The notes under the pieces were generated by a model. The model saw only the letters and a program-made list of their open reading frames with translations. It was not told where the DNA came from and did not search any database. Made by a program: the position numbers and the translations under genes. Of a stretch of 64,000 nt of DNA, positions 14,409-22,802 are shown piece by piece. Position 1 is the stretch's first letter. Each line of letters opens with the position of its first letter. This DNA is from Robiginitalea aestuariiviva (GTDB lineage: Bacteria > Bacteroidota > Bacteroidia > Flavobacteriales > Flavobacteriaceae), in assembly GCF_029537735.1 (NCBI RefSeq), contig NZ_JARPUQ010000002.1, forward strand, positions 198,608 to 262,607. The letters are read 5' to 3'.

Positions 14409-15614
14409 ATGAAATTCGGACTGATCCAGGAACGCAAAACCCCGCCGGACCACCGTGTGGTGCTCTCTCCCAAGGCCTGCCAAAAAGTCCTGTCGGCATT
14501 TCCCGGGGCCCAAATCGCAGCGGAAACCTCCCCGGTTCGGGTCTTTTCGGATATGGAGTACTCCAGGGCAGGTATCCCCGTACAGGAAAATGTTTCGGAC
14601 TGCGAGGTGCTGCTGGGGGTAAAGGAAGTGCCGATTGCGGCCCTGATTCCGGAAAAAAAATACTTTTTCTTTTCCCATACCATCAAAAAGCAACCTTACA
14701 ACCGGGAGCTGCTGCGGGCCATCCTGGAGCGGAATATCGAATTATACGACCACGAGGTACTCACCAACCCCAAAGGCATTCGCCTGGTGGCCTTTGGCCG
14801 ATATGCCGGCATTGTGGGTGCCTATAACGGCTTTAGGGCCTATGGGTTAAAGACCGGCACCTATGCACTGCCCAAGGCGGAATCCCTGACGGACCAGCAG
14901 GCACTGATCCGGGAGCTGAAGACCCTGCAATTGCCCCCCATCAAGGTAGTGCTTACCGGGAGGGGGCGCGTGGGCAGCGGTGCCCGCGAAATGCTGGACG
15001 GCATGGGCATGCGGCAGGTAACGGTGGCAGACTTCCTGGAGGAGGACTTTAGCGAGCCGGTGTATTGCCAGATAGATGCCTCTTTTTATAACAAACGCAA
15101 AGACGGGGTACGGGGAAGCAAAGAGGATTTTATTGCCAATCCGGAGGAGTACCGCTCCAATTTCTTCCGTTTTGCCCGGGTGGCCGATATGTTCATTGCC
15201 GGTCATTTCCATGGGCAGGGAGCGCCCTACCTCTTTACGCGCGAGGATGCCCGCCACCCCGAATTCCGCATCCGGGTGGTGGCGGATATTTCCTGCGACA
15301 TAGACGGCCCTGTGGCCTGTACCATCCGCCCTTCTACCATTGCAGACCCCGTATACGGCTATGACCCGGTTACAGAGGCGGAGGCGGATTTTCGCCGCCC
15401 CGATGTAATTGCCGTTATGGCGGTAGACAACCTGCCCGCAGAGCTGCCCCGGGACGCGAGCGAGGGCTTTGGCGCCGCTTTTGTTAAGCATGTGATCCCG
15501 GCATTTTTTGACGGCGATGCCGAAGGGGTGCTGGAACGCGCCCGCATGACGCAGGGCGGGAGGCTTACCCCCCGCTACGCCTACCTGCAGGCCTATGTGG
15601 ACGGGAGGGAATGA
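14409..15614 (+). CDS. Saccharopine/alanine-dehydrogenase-like NAD(P)-dependent oxidoreductase
   Basis: A 401-residue cytoplasmic enzyme of the alanine dehydrogenase/pyridine nucleotide transhydrogenase N-terminal fold, closest in layout to the saccharopine dehydrogenase (lysine-forming) type. The N-terminus MKFGLIQERKTPPDHRV has the family's substrate-domain signature (KTPPD.R), KKYFFFSHTIKKQ carries the usual lysine/histidine segment, and KVVLTGRGRVGSGA is the Rossmann GxGxxG. The later D-ISCDIDGPVACTIRPST region is typical of the LYS1-like branch. The start at 14409 is preferred because an upstream in-frame start would run through the tmRNA promoter and coding region. Whether it makes lysine, opines or another amino acid derivative cannot be decided here. 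Confidence 0.8.
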   Translation: MKFGLIQERKTPPDHRVVLSPKACQKVLSAFPGAQIAAETSPVRVFSDMEYSRAGIPVQENVSDCEVLLGVKEVPIAALIPEKKYFFFSHTIKKQPYNRELLRAILERNIELYDHEVLTNPKGIRLVAFGRYAGIVGAYNGFRAYGLKTGTYALPKAESLTDQQALIRELKTLQLPPIKVVLTGRGRVGSGAREMLDGMGMRQVTVADFLEEDFSEPVYCQIDASFYNKRKDGVRGSKEDFIANPEEYRSNFFRFARVADMFIAGHFHGQGAPYLFTREDARHPEFRIRVVADISCDIDGPVACTIRPSTIADPVYGYDPVTEAEADFRRPDVIAVMAVDNLPAELPRDASEGFGAAFVKHVIPAFFDGDAEGVLERARMTQGGRLTPRYAYLQAYVDGRE

Positions 15615-15917
15615 CTACCATATCGGGAGTCCCAGAATAACCGCTACGGGCAAGGCTACGGCCCACCCCATTAACCCCAGCACCAGGACGCTTTCCAGCA
15701 GGGTATGGGGCTTATGCAACAGGGCAAGGGTAACGGCCAGTCCCATTCCCAGGCAAAAGACACCCAGCAACAGCCAGATTACCCATCCCATTATCCACAG
15801 AAAGTCCAGATCGGTATTCAGGGCCATCAGCCCAAGGAGCATCAAACTCCATAATCCGGATGCCAGGCCCAAATAAAGGGCCCTACGGTGCAGGCGGGTC
15901 GATAAAAGGATATCCAT
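15615..15917 (-). CDS. Small membrane protein (100 aa)
   Basis: Three hydrophobic segments (LGLASGLWSLMLLGLMAL, FLWIMGWVIWLLLGVFCLGMGLAVTLALL, VLVLGLMGWAVALPVAVILGL) indicate an inner-membrane protein; the family is not recognised. It starts three bases after the stop of the DUF4153-like gene on the same strand, so it is the last gene of that operon. Its own stop abuts the convergent dehydrogenase gene. Confidence 0.75.
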   Translation of the reverse strand: MDILLSTRLHRRALYLGLASGLWSLMLLGLMALNTDLDFLWIMGWVIWLLLGVFCLGMGLAVTLALLHKPHTLLESVLVLGLMGWAVALPVAVILGLPIW

Positions 15918-15920
15918 ATT

Positions 15921-17318
15921 TTAAGGGTTCTGCAGGTTGTCCAGGGTCCATTCCTGCCAGGTGCGCTCCTGCATTTCGGCCTGGAATTTTTGGTTGCGCT
16001 CCTGGAGTTCCTGTTTTACAGGTTCCGGCAAGTGCGGATTTTCCGCCGCATACCGAAGTAACCGTGGGGCATTTTGTAGGGGGAGTTCCTGCAGGTATTC
16101 CAGGTCCGGACTGGAGACATAGCTGAGGTTATACGTGGTAATCCAGGAAGTCCAGGGCAGGGTCCAGACGCCTACCAGGATAGCAAATAAAGAAAGGGCG
16201 TTTTTACGCAAGAGGTAAAACAAACTTCGGGTATCCCGCAACTTGAAAAAGGTGGTTGCCAGCCCTACCCCTACAAGGGCCAGAAAGACAAATACCCCCA
16301 GGCGTTTAAAAGTCAGGCCGGAATGGTAGATATACAAGGCATTTTTAATGGCGGTATTCATCAATAACAGGGTATTCAGGCCCAGCCAGAGATACGCCAG
16401 GCGTCGCAAAGGCCCGGCCTTGGTGTAAAAGTTGAGTCGGCCCCGAAAGAAAACCAGCAGTACCCCCATGGCCAGGAAAAGGGAAAATATCAGGGCATAC
16501 ACGCCCTGGTGCACGGCCTGGGATTGCAGGGCCGGGGTGCCCACGGAGCCCTGGGCCAGATAGATGTAATCCAGGACCAGATAGAGCAGCAGGAGGACAG
16601 ACAGGCTGCCCAGGGCCATGCGCCCCCAGAGGTTTTCCCGCTCCAAAGCGTCTTCCTGTTGGGGGGTGAAGGGCTGCGCAGGGCTGCGGAGGGTATCCGG
16701 AAAGTGGGCATCTGCCTGTAGGATGCGTTGCGGGTCGAAGGGGCGCAGCAGGTTCAGATACAGCAGGAAACCCACCACGGTTAGCCAGAACCACCCCAGG
16801 CTCAGGAAACTGAGGTCGATTCGCCCCAGCAGGTCCTCGAACACGGGGTTGGCCTCTGCATAAAGCCCTCCGAAAACCCAGAGCAGTACAAAGCTGATCA
16901 GGATGCCGCCAAAAATCCGCCCTATGGGGCCGGCAGGTTTGGCCGGGGTGTCCGACGGGTTCCTGAACCCCTCTGCCTGGCCCAGCAGCATGCCCAGGGG
17001 TAGGTTCAATGCCCCTGTCAGGCCCTGCGTGTAGAGGGAGGCGCGCCCGGTTGCGCTGCCGCCGGCCAGGACAACCAGGCTTAACACATGAACCAGTACC
17101 GCGGGAGGGCTGGGTTGGATAAAACACCCCAGCGCGCTATACAGATAGGCGCTGAGCAGGAATACCGGCAAGGGCCGCTCGCCTTTGAGCCACACCAGGG
17201 TGGCCGTAGTATACAGGGCCAATAGCAATACGTTCAGGCCGGGCTCCTTTTCATAGAAGAGGCTGGAAAAGAGGAATCCGCCGATTAGGGCCAGGATATA
17301 GGGGGTTGTCTTGTTCAT
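15921..17318 (-). CDS. DUF4153/DUF4173-like polytopic membrane protein
   Basis: A 465-residue protein with around ten transmembrane segments and a C-terminal soluble tail (residues 420-465, rich in Glu/Gln/Arg: EPVKQELQERNQKFQAEMQERTWQEW). The central NLLRPFDPQRIL loop and overall layout fit the DUF4153/DUF4173 family of unknown function. The start lies 16 bases downstream of a palindromic operator (17335-17353) identical in its arms to one upstream of the first gene of this cluster, so expression is probably controlled by the small winged-helix regulator encoded immediately upstream. Confidence 0.8.
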   Translation of the reverse strand: MNKTTPYILALIGGFLFSSLFYEKEPGLNVLLLALYTTATLVWLKGERPLPVFLLSAYLYSALGCFIQPSPPAVLVHVLSLVVLAGGSATGRASLYTQGLTGALNLPLGMLLGQAEGFRNPSDTPAKPAGPIGRIFGGILISFVLLWVFGGLYAEANPVFEDLLGRIDLSFLSLGWFWLTVVGFLLYLNLLRPFDPQRILQADAHFPDTLRSPAQPFTPQQEDALERENLWGRMALGSLSVLLLLYLVLDYIYLAQGSVGTPALQSQAVHQGVYALIFSLFLAMGVLLVFFRGRLNFYTKAGPLRRLAYLWLGLNTLLLMNTAIKNALYIYHSGLTFKRLGVFVFLALVGVGLATTFFKLRDTRSLFYLLRKNALSLFAILVGVWTLPWTSWITTYNLSYVSSPDLEYLQELPLQNAPRLLRYAAENPHLPEPVKQELQERNQKFQAEMQERTWQEWTLDNLQNP

Positions 17319-17334
17319 TTGAATTTGAGTAAAG

Positions 17335-17353
17335 TACTTTGAAAAACAAAGTA
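17335..17353. promoter_or_regulatory. Palindromic operator, copy 2 (TACTTTG-N5-CAAAGTA)
   Basis: TACTTTG AAAAA CAAAGTA is a perfect 7-bp inverted repeat with a 5-base spacer, between the regulator stop and the DUF4153-like start. The same arms and spacing occur at 18308-18326. The TACTTTG arm resembles a -7 box, so a bound dimer would occlude a promoter. Confidence 0.8.
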
Positions 17354-17368
17354 TAGATATAAAAAATT

Positions 17369-17659
17369 TTAGGTTCCAAGTAATCGTTCCAGGGCGTCCA
17401 GGTGTTTGCTGAAGGCTTCCTTCCCTTCGGGGGTGGCCTGATACCGGGTGTTGGGCCTGCGGTCCACAAAGCGTTTTTCCACCCGGATATAGCCTTCCTT
17501 TTCCAGGGCCTTCAGGTGGCTGGCCAGGTTGCCGTCCGTTACTTCCAGCAGGTCGCGCAGGCCGGTAAAGTCCATATGCGTATTCACCATCAATACGGAC
17601 ATGATGCCCAGGCGGATGCGATGGTCAAAGCGTTTGTCGATGCCGTCTATCAGTCCCAA
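17369..17659 (-). CDS. Winged-helix transcriptional regulator (HTH_34/ArsR-like)
   Basis: A 96-residue DNA-binding protein with one winged-helix domain. Helices include RIRLGIMSVLMVN; the recognition region is FTGLRDLLEVTDGNLASHLKALEKEGYI, and the wing is VEKRFVDRRPNTRYQATPEGKEAF. This matches the small 'winged helix DNA-binding domain' regulators common in Bacteroidota, which act as dimers with no separate ligand domain. It lies eight bases after the membrane protein gene at 17668-18300 and just before the DUF4153-like gene, each preceded by the same palindrome. Autoregulation of the cluster through these sites is the natural inference. Confidence 0.85.
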   Translation of the reverse strand: MGLIDGIDKRFDHRIRLGIMSVLMVNTHMDFTGLRDLLEVTDGNLASHLKALEKEGYIRVEKRFVDRRPNTRYQATPEGKEAFSKHLDALERLLGT

Positions 17660-17667
17660 GGATGGTA

Positions 17668-18300
17668 TTATTTATCGTACTTAAAATACATGATACTGCC
17701 ATAGATGATATGGAACACCCCAAAACCCAGGGCCCAGAACAACAGGCCATACCCGGCGAACTGTGTGGCGGCCAGCCCCAGCAGGATGTTGGCTACCCCA
17801 AGGCTGCGGATATCGCCCAGGGTATATTTGCTTGCATTCAGGCAGCTGAGGCCGTAAAAGATCAGCAGGGCCGGGGCAATTAGGGCCACATACCCGTATT
17901 GCAGCATGGCCAGGCAGAATAGCCCGCCAGCCCCCAGTGGGATCAGGAAGTTGCCCAGCAGGCGTTTGCTGGAGGGCGCCCAGAGCTTTTCCCCATTGCG
18001 CAGGGCTTTGCGGTAAGACAGTAGGATGGCTGTGGCCACAGCCAATACCAGCACGCCCCCGGCAATCCAAAAGAGGCGCAGCACCAGCGCATCGTCCGTG
18101 ATGCCCGGGTTATCGACGGCCGAATCAAACCCCTGGCTGGCGTTGAAGGCCTTTATTTCTCGGGAGGCCAGGAAGGCCCCTGCCAGGGCGTAGGCACCGG
18201 CCAGGATCCCGGAAACCCCGCTCAGCGACAGGAACCGGCTGGACCGAGACATCATTTCCCGGATCTCGCTCAGGTCTTCCTTGTATTGGTTTGTATCCAT
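17668..18300 (-). CDS. Membrane protein, first gene of the regulator/DUF4153 operon
   Basis: A 210-residue protein with a short acidic cytoplasmic N-terminus (MDTNQYKEDLSEIREMMSRS) and about six transmembrane segments. The family is not recognised. The start at 18300 is chosen because an operator/promoter palindrome sits directly upstream (18308-18326); the longer open frame to 18684 overlaps the neighbouring phosphodiesterase gene out of frame. The downstream regulator starts eight bases after its stop. Pairing of such a membrane protein with a small winged-helix regulator and a DUF4153 protein suggests one regulated envelope function. Confidence 0.75.
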   Translation of the reverse strand: MDTNQYKEDLSEIREMMSRSSRFLSLSGVSGILAGAYALAGAFLASREIKAFNASQGFDSAVDNPGITDDALVLRLFWIAGGVLVLAVATAILLSYRKALRNGEKLWAPSSKRLLGNFLIPLGAGGLFCLAMLQYGYVALIAPALLIFYGLSCLNASKYTLGDIRSLGVANILLGLAATQFAGYGLLFWALGFGVFHIIYGSIMYFKYDK

Positions 18301-18307
18301 TTTAAAG

Positions 18308-18326
18308 TACTTTGAAATACAAAGTA
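18308..18326. promoter_or_regulatory. Palindromic operator, copy 1 (TACTTTG-N5-CAAAGTA)
   Basis: TACTTTGAAATACAAAGTA lies seven bases upstream of the ATG at 18300. It has the same arms and 5-base spacer as 17335-17353; only one spacer base differs, and both are preceded by AAAG. Confidence 0.8.
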
Positions 18327-18362
18327 AATGTTTCTTCCGATTCCCTGCAAGGAAATTTGGGA

Positions 18363-19484
18363 TTATTCCGGGTGGATTTCCCAGGTGGCAATGGGATGCA
18401 CCCTGGGGGCCGTATAGGCGCCAAGGGCCCGCAGGCGCAGTTCCATTTGCTCCAGGGGGTCCAGCGTTTTGATCATGAGGGTATAGGTGCCCCCGGCCGG
18501 GATTTCGAAAACCGGGGCGCTGCTGTAGAAGGTAAAGCCCATGGCATTTTCCAGCAACAGGTCGCTGCTGCTGGTGTTTTCGAGCTCCACCTCCAGGATC
18601 TGGGTATTGGGGATGTATGCACTGCGGGTAACCCGTATACTGGATTCCAGCAAGGGTTTCAGGTAGGCTTCTTTCCCCACCCATAACCCATTGTATACCG
18701 CCACGGTACGCCCGGCAAATAAGGCCTCCTTCAGGCTTTCGGCCGTGCGGTCTTCGGCAAAGACCAGGGTAACCGGGCGGTGCTTGCCGGCCTCGATATA
18801 GTCCCAGGCAATAAGCCCGTGGATGTCGCTGGTCCCCATAATGGTCAGGTTGTGTTCCAGGGCCAGGGCCAGGGCTTCCTCCGAATAGTCGGTGGTGTTG
18901 ATCACCTCAATGCCATGAAGTTCGCCCGCGGCAATACGGGCTTGCTGGAATTCGCTCAGCACCGGGTTTCCCTGGGGTTGCTGGGCATACCAGGCCGGGT
19001 GGTTCCAGAATACAAAGGCGCCCTGTTTGCGCGCTTCGGCAAACGGGGTTTCCGGGTCTTCGGCCAGCAAGAGGTTGGCGTCCGAAATAAAAACGGCGTT
19101 GTTGTGGCCCATCGGGGCCTTGCGCGTGATTTCGGAGCCGTGAACCAGGAGCAGGTCGTGGTCTGCGGCTTCCTTTAAGGCCAGGTTATAGGAACGGTTG
19201 CGGTCCGGGTGTGGGATGTCTGCGGCATGGGGCTGGTATTCCAGGTGCTCGGTAAGTGAAATAACATCTACCCCCTCCCGCAGGGCCTCCATCACGCGGA
19301 TATCCGGCCAGACGCTGCCGTCGGAAAAAACGGTATGCTGGTGCAGGTCCGTCACCAGGGTATGGTACCCGGGGATGTCCGGGAAGGCAAAGGGGGTGCT
19401 GTTGCTGTGGGAGTGCGTCTGGCCCAGAAGGCCCTGGCTGCCCGCAATCAGGAGGCAGATAAGGATAAAGGAACGGGTTTTCAT
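18363..19484 (-). CDS. Secreted PHP-domain phosphodiesterase (Sb-PDE-like)
   Basis: A 373-residue PHP-superfamily metallohydrolase exported by a Sec signal peptide (FILICLLIAGSQGLLG-Q). Metal-ligand motifs are DLHQHTVFSDG (about residues 46-56), SLTEHLEY, HGSEITR, NHPAW and GTSDIHG. The layout agrees with the Sb-PDE organophosphate-diester phosphodiesterase type, so a secreted phosphodiesterase is likely, with unknown natural substrate. The last ~100 residues form a beta-rich domain (LEVELENTSSSDLLLENAMG) that is not catalytic. Confidence 0.85.
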   Translation of the reverse strand: MKTRSFILICLLIAGSQGLLGQTHSHSNSTPFAFPDIPGYHTLVTDLHQHTVFSDGSVWPDIRVMEALREGVDVISLTEHLEYQPHAADIPHPDRNRSYNLALKEAADHDLLLVHGSEITRKAPMGHNNAVFISDANLLLAEDPETPFAEARKQGAFVFWNHPAWYAQQPQGNPVLSEFQQARIAAGELHGIEVINTTDYSEEALALALEHNLTIMGTSDIHGLIAWDYIEAGKHRPVTLVFAEDRTAESLKEALFAGRTVAVYNGLWVGKEAYLKPLLESSIRVTRSAYIPNTQILEVELENTSSSDLLLENAMGFTFYSSAPVFEIPAGGTYTLMIKTLDPLEQMELRLRALGAYTAPRVHPIATWEIHPE

Positions 19485-19659
19485 GGTCGGGTGGTTTTCG
19501 TAAAAATAAGGCAGGGATGCCCTGCTACCAAGGCAGCCGCATCAAGAAATTCATTCCCCAACGTTAATTCGGGGTGAAAGATGTGATAAGGTGTTGATAA
19601 GATTGTGGAGTCCGTACCCTTTTAATCCCTATCTTCCAAAGCTTTGTCAAACCAACGGC

Positions 19660-19923
19660 GTGACGTTTAACTGGATTCTGGAGGGGCTGCCCAACCCGGC
19701 CCAACTCAAAACCTGCATAGAGCTGGAATACCAGCTGCGCCCGCGTATTACCCGGTTTTTGATGGACCGCCTGGGGCCGGAATACCTTGGGGATTTTTCG
19801 GACTTCCATTTTGATGTGGACCTGGTAAGTCGGGAAGTGCGCATCTCGGACAAAACCCCGGCAGCTTACATTGCGGGGCTTTCCATGGATTTTATGAACG
19901 AAATCGGGCGGGGTTGTTGTTAA
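19660..19923 (+). CDS. Small conserved-looking protein (87 aa)
   Basis: Unrecognised small cytoplasmic protein. The best start is the GTG at 19660 (translating as MTFNWILEGLPNPAQLK); an open frame extends in the same phase to an ATG at 19591, but that extension is proline-rich and looks untranslated. The sequence alternates helices and strands (CIELEYQLRPRITRFLMDRLG, FHFDVDLVSREVRISDK) and ends GRGCC. Codon use matches the neighbours, which supports it as real. Its stop overlaps the stop of the convergent DUF3857 gene by two bases. Confidence 0.6.
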   Translation: MTFNWILEGLPNPAQLKTCIELEYQLRPRITRFLMDRLGPEYLGDFSDFHFDVDLVSREVRISDKTPAAYIAGLSMDFMNEIGRGCC

Positions 19924-21884
19924 TTCCCCCGTGCCAGTACAATCAGGGACTGGGTCTGCGCCCGCACGGCCTCGTCAAAGAGGGATTTAAGCGCCGGGTA
20001 CAGTTCTGAGGTATAATGGGGCGTTTTCAGGTTAAAATTGAACGTAAGCAATACATTGCCGCCCCGCTCTTCCACCTTGTACATCAGGTGGCCCAGCCCA
20101 TCCGGCAGGGCAGTCATCAGGGGCTCTGGGAGGCTTTCTACGGTAAACCCTTCCGGGAGGGTAATACTCAGGCTGTACACATAGGCACGCGCGTATCCGA
20201 AATCTACGGGATAGGTTCGCTGGTTCAGGGTAAACGGGTTGCGGCTGAAAAAACGGATCAGGAACGGGTCCAGGTAAATGCGGTCCCCGCTTATCTCATT
20301 TTCCATCCGGAAGTCCAGGCGCTCGTACGTGCTGGTCTCTGTGCTTTTTTCGGCATCCAGCCCCAGGGAAGTTACTTCTATGTCTTCGCGGAAGCCTTCT
20401 TCCAGCTCTTCCTGATAGTCCTCTTCCTCGGCCATCTTGCGGCGTTTATCTACGGCGGGGTACCCGGTATTGAGCCAGTACATCACCCCGCTGCCTTCCA
20501 TGCCATCGGCTTCCAACAGCAGTTGTGCCCGTACGTTTACCTGGTTGCGGCTTTCGATGTTGAAGTCCTCCCAGTAGCTTTCATTTTCAAAATCCATGAC
20601 CCGCCCGTAGTAATTCAGGCACCGGAAGGGGAGCATCCCGAAAGGAATGTATTTATCCGTGGCGTCCATGTAATAGGTTTTTCCGTCAATTTCCGCGCGG
20701 GCCAGGACGTAATTAAAGTCGGACATTACCGGGTGCGACCGCTTGGGCAGCCCCATCCGGCGGGTGGCGCTCATCACCAGTTCGGCCGGGATGCCCCCTG
20801 CATTGAGGAGGTTGATCAGGGTCATGTTGATTTCGGCCACGCTCCCGCTGCCCTGGTCGAAGGCATCTTTTACCCGGCTGTTCAGGGAAACCCCGTAAGA
20901 CCCGGTCCAGTTAAAATGGGTGCGCACATACTCGTAAATGTTCCGGGCGCGCTCCAGGGGTTCCCCGGTGCTTAGCAGGGTAGGGGGCACCTGCTTTTCA
21001 AAATAGGTTTCCTTTTTCAGTTGCCGGCCCAGGTCCGAGTCGGTACGCATTTCCTTGTCTACGTCCTCCCAGGATTGCGTGAAACGCTCAATCTCCCCGT
21101 TAATCTTGCGCCATTCGGCCAGTTCAAAGACCATACGGGATTTGTAGTTGCGCGTACCCAGCATAAAGGGTTCTTCCACAAATGCCGGCACATCTTCCAT
21201 GGCGTAACGGAGTTTTTCGCAATCGGCCGGTTTGGAAATGCCGGGAACCCGCAGGCAACCCTTTTCCAGTTCCGCCTCATTCACAGCCAGGGTAAGGGTG
21301 CCGATCAGGGCCCGGTTGTAATAGTAATTCCCCGGGATGCTGGCATTGAATTCCGTGTAGACCTTCGGGATGGATTCCTGAAAATCCCACCCGTTAAAAT
21401 TGTAGATGTACGGGGAACGCAGCAGGTAGGTGTATTCCAGCACCGACCCCACCTGTATCTTCGGGAAACTGAAGGTGATTTCAGACCAGTTGGGCCCCAG
21501 GTCCTTGTTAAAGATCTGGTTTTGCTCCACCCCAATCCGCACCGTGCCGTTGTGGGTCATGGCGCGCACCTCCATCACCTTTTCCGAAGTGCTTTCCCCC
21601 CGGTAGTAGGGGATGCTGATGGTACCGTAGTCAAAGCCTTCCTCCTTCAGTACCTTGATCTTGGCATGGTACTTCTTGTATAACCAAATGCGGCTGCCGT
21701 CCACGTCAAAATAATTGTCGCCCCGTTCGTACAGGTAAACGGCCGCGGCGGTGGTGTCTGCCTCATATGCCCCGAAGGATTTTTCTTCCGGGTTCAGTTG
21801 GCCGTAGGTGTGGTTGGATTGTGCGGTGGCCGCCTTCCCGACAAGCACAAGCAGGAAGATCAGCAGGGCGGTAAAGTTTTTCAT
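19920..21884 (-). CDS. DUF3857 transglutaminase-like secreted protein
   Basis: A 654-residue envelope protein: signal peptide (residues 1-21, ending ATA-Q), DUF3857 N-terminal beta domain (about 45-220), transglutaminase-like core (about 300-420) and a C-terminal DUF3858-like beta domain. In active transglutaminases a Cys lies in a GDCDD-type motif; here the equivalent is GSVAEINMTL (from residue 347). The Cys is replaced by Ser or Val and the His position appears to be Asn391, though an Asp is kept at MDATD (407). It is therefore probably a non-catalytic scaffold or binding fold. It follows kdsA on the same strand after 41 bases filled by an octamer repeat. Confidence 0.85.
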   Translation of the reverse strand: MKNFTALLIFLLVLVGKAATAQSNHTYGQLNPEEKSFGAYEADTTAAAVYLYERGDNYFDVDGSRIWLYKKYHAKIKVLKEEGFDYGTISIPYYRGESTSEKVMEVRAMTHNGTVRIGVEQNQIFNKDLGPNWSEITFSFPKIQVGSVLEYTYLLRSPYIYNFNGWDFQESIPKVYTEFNASIPGNYYYNRALIGTLTLAVNEAELEKGCLRVPGISKPADCEKLRYAMEDVPAFVEEPFMLGTRNYKSRMVFELAEWRKINGEIERFTQSWEDVDKEMRTDSDLGRQLKKETYFEKQVPPTLLSTGEPLERARNIYEYVRTHFNWTGSYGVSLNSRVKDAFDQGSGSVAEINMTLINLLNAGGIPAELVMSATRRMGLPKRSHPVMSDFNYVLARAEIDGKTYYMDATDKYIPFGMLPFRCLNYYGRVMDFENESYWEDFNIESRNQVNVRAQLLLEADGMEGSGVMYWLNTGYPAVDKRRKMAEEEDYQEELEEGFREDIEVTSLGLDAEKSTETSTYERLDFRMENEISGDRIYLDPFLIRFFSRNPFTLNQRTYPVDFGYARAYVYSLSITLPEGFTVESLPEPLMTALPDGLGHLMYKVEERGGNVLLTFNFNLKTPHYTSELYPALKSLFDEAVRAQTQSLIVLARGN

Positions 21885-21924
21885 GGTGGGTTGGTGGGTT
21901 GGTGGGTTGGTGGGTTGGTGTGGG
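21885..21924. repeat. Octamer tandem repeat (GGTGGGTT)x4 in the kdsA-DUF3857 gap
   Basis: GGTGGGTT is repeated four times without error (21885-21916), then GGTGTGGG. It touches the ATG of the DUF3857 gene, so that gene's leader on the minus strand is pure ACC/AACCC with no ribosome-binding site. The plus strand has many G-tracts and could form a quadruplex. Slippage would change the leader length. Confidence 0.9.
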
Positions 21925-21925
21925 A

Positions 21926-22744
21926 TCAGAACTGGGTAATGACCTTGCGGATGGCGCAGAGGCGGGTCAGCAAGCCTTCCAGTTGATCCAGGGGCAACAT
22001 GTTGGCCCCGTCGCTTTTGGCGTTGGCCGGGTCAAAATGGGTTTCGATAAACAGGCCGTCTACTCCGGCGGCAATGCCCGCCCGGGCCATGGTCCCGATC
22101 AGCTCGGGGCGGCCGCCTGTAACCCCGGAGGCCTGGTTAGGCTGTTGCAGGCTGTGGGTCACGTCCAGTACCACGGGGGCAAACTGGCGCATCACCGGGA
22201 TGCCCCGGAAATCCACAATAAGGTCCTGATAGCCAAACATGGTGCCCCGGTCGGTGATCACCACTTGTTCGTTACCGCTGTCGGTGACTTTGGTTACGGC
22301 ATGTTTCATGCTCTCCGGGCTCATAAACTGCCCTTTCTTCAGGTTTACCACCCGCCCGGTTTCCGCGGCGGCTACGACCAGGTCCGTCTGGCGTACCAGG
22401 AAAGCAGGGATCTGGAGCACATCTACGTATTCGGCTGCCATGGCGGCATCGGAAACTTCGTGGATATCGGTTACGGTGGGCACGTGGAAGGTTTCGGAAA
22501 CCTTCCGCAGGATTTTCAGGGCCTTTTCATCGCCAATGCCCGTGAAGGAATCCACCCGGCTGCGATTGGCCTTTTTAAAACTCCCTTTGAAAATATAGGG
22601 GATTTGCAGTTTCTCGCTGATCCCGGTAATGGTCTCCGCAATGCGCATGGCCATCTCCTCGCCTTCAATGGCGCAGGGTCCTGCCAACAGAAAAAAATTG
22701 TCGCCGCCGCTAAAGCGGAGTTGCGGGATTTTCGAAAGCTCCAT
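21926..22744 (-). CDS. kdsA: 3-deoxy-8-phosphooctulonate synthase (KDO-8-phosphate synthase)
   Basis: A 272-residue enzyme joining phosphoenolpyruvate and arabinose-5-phosphate to make KDO-8-phosphate for the lipopolysaccharide inner core. The sequence shows the family signatures FFLLAGPCAIEG (substrate phosphate region), FKGSFKKANRSR, PTVTDIHE, MSPESMKHAV, TDRGTMFGY, VLDVTHSLQQPN and IETHFDPANAKSDGANMLPL. Its length is normal. An exact TATCTTTG promoter box sits 16 bases upstream. Divergent to the outer-membrane-like gene at 22803. Confidence 0.97.
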   Translation of the reverse strand: MELSKIPQLRFSGGDNFFLLAGPCAIEGEEMAMRIAETITGISEKLQIPYIFKGSFKKANRSRVDSFTGIGDEKALKILRKVSETFHVPTVTDIHEVSDAAMAAEYVDVLQIPAFLVRQTDLVVAAAETGRVVNLKKGQFMSPESMKHAVTKVTDSGNEQVVITDRGTMFGYQDLIVDFRGIPVMRQFAPVVLDVTHSLQQPNQASGVTGGRPELIGTMARAGIAAGVDGLFIETHFDPANAKSDGANMLPLDQLEGLLTRLCAIRKVITQF

Positions 22745-22759
22745 ATGCTAAAGTTTTGA

Positions 22760-22767
22760 CAAAGATA
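22760..22767 (-). promoter_or_regulatory. kdsA -7 promoter box (TATCTTTG)
   Basis: The minus strand reads TATCTTTG, an exact Bacteroidota TAnnTTTG box, 16 bases from the kdsA ATG. Confidence 0.75.
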
Positions 22768-22802
22768 GCACGAATCCCGGGCACTGCGGTTACTTTAGGC
22801 GT

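Noticed and set aside
20016-20975. A long plus-strand open frame of 319 codons antisense to the DUF3857 gene
   Set aside because: High-G+C DNA produces long shadow frames; the protein has no signal, domain or codon bias, and the minus-strand frame has full family features.
21885-21924. Octamer array considered as a CRISPR-like or origin iteron array
   Set aside because: Units are 8 bases with no spacers and lie in a 41-base intergenic gap; no cas or replication genes are nearby.
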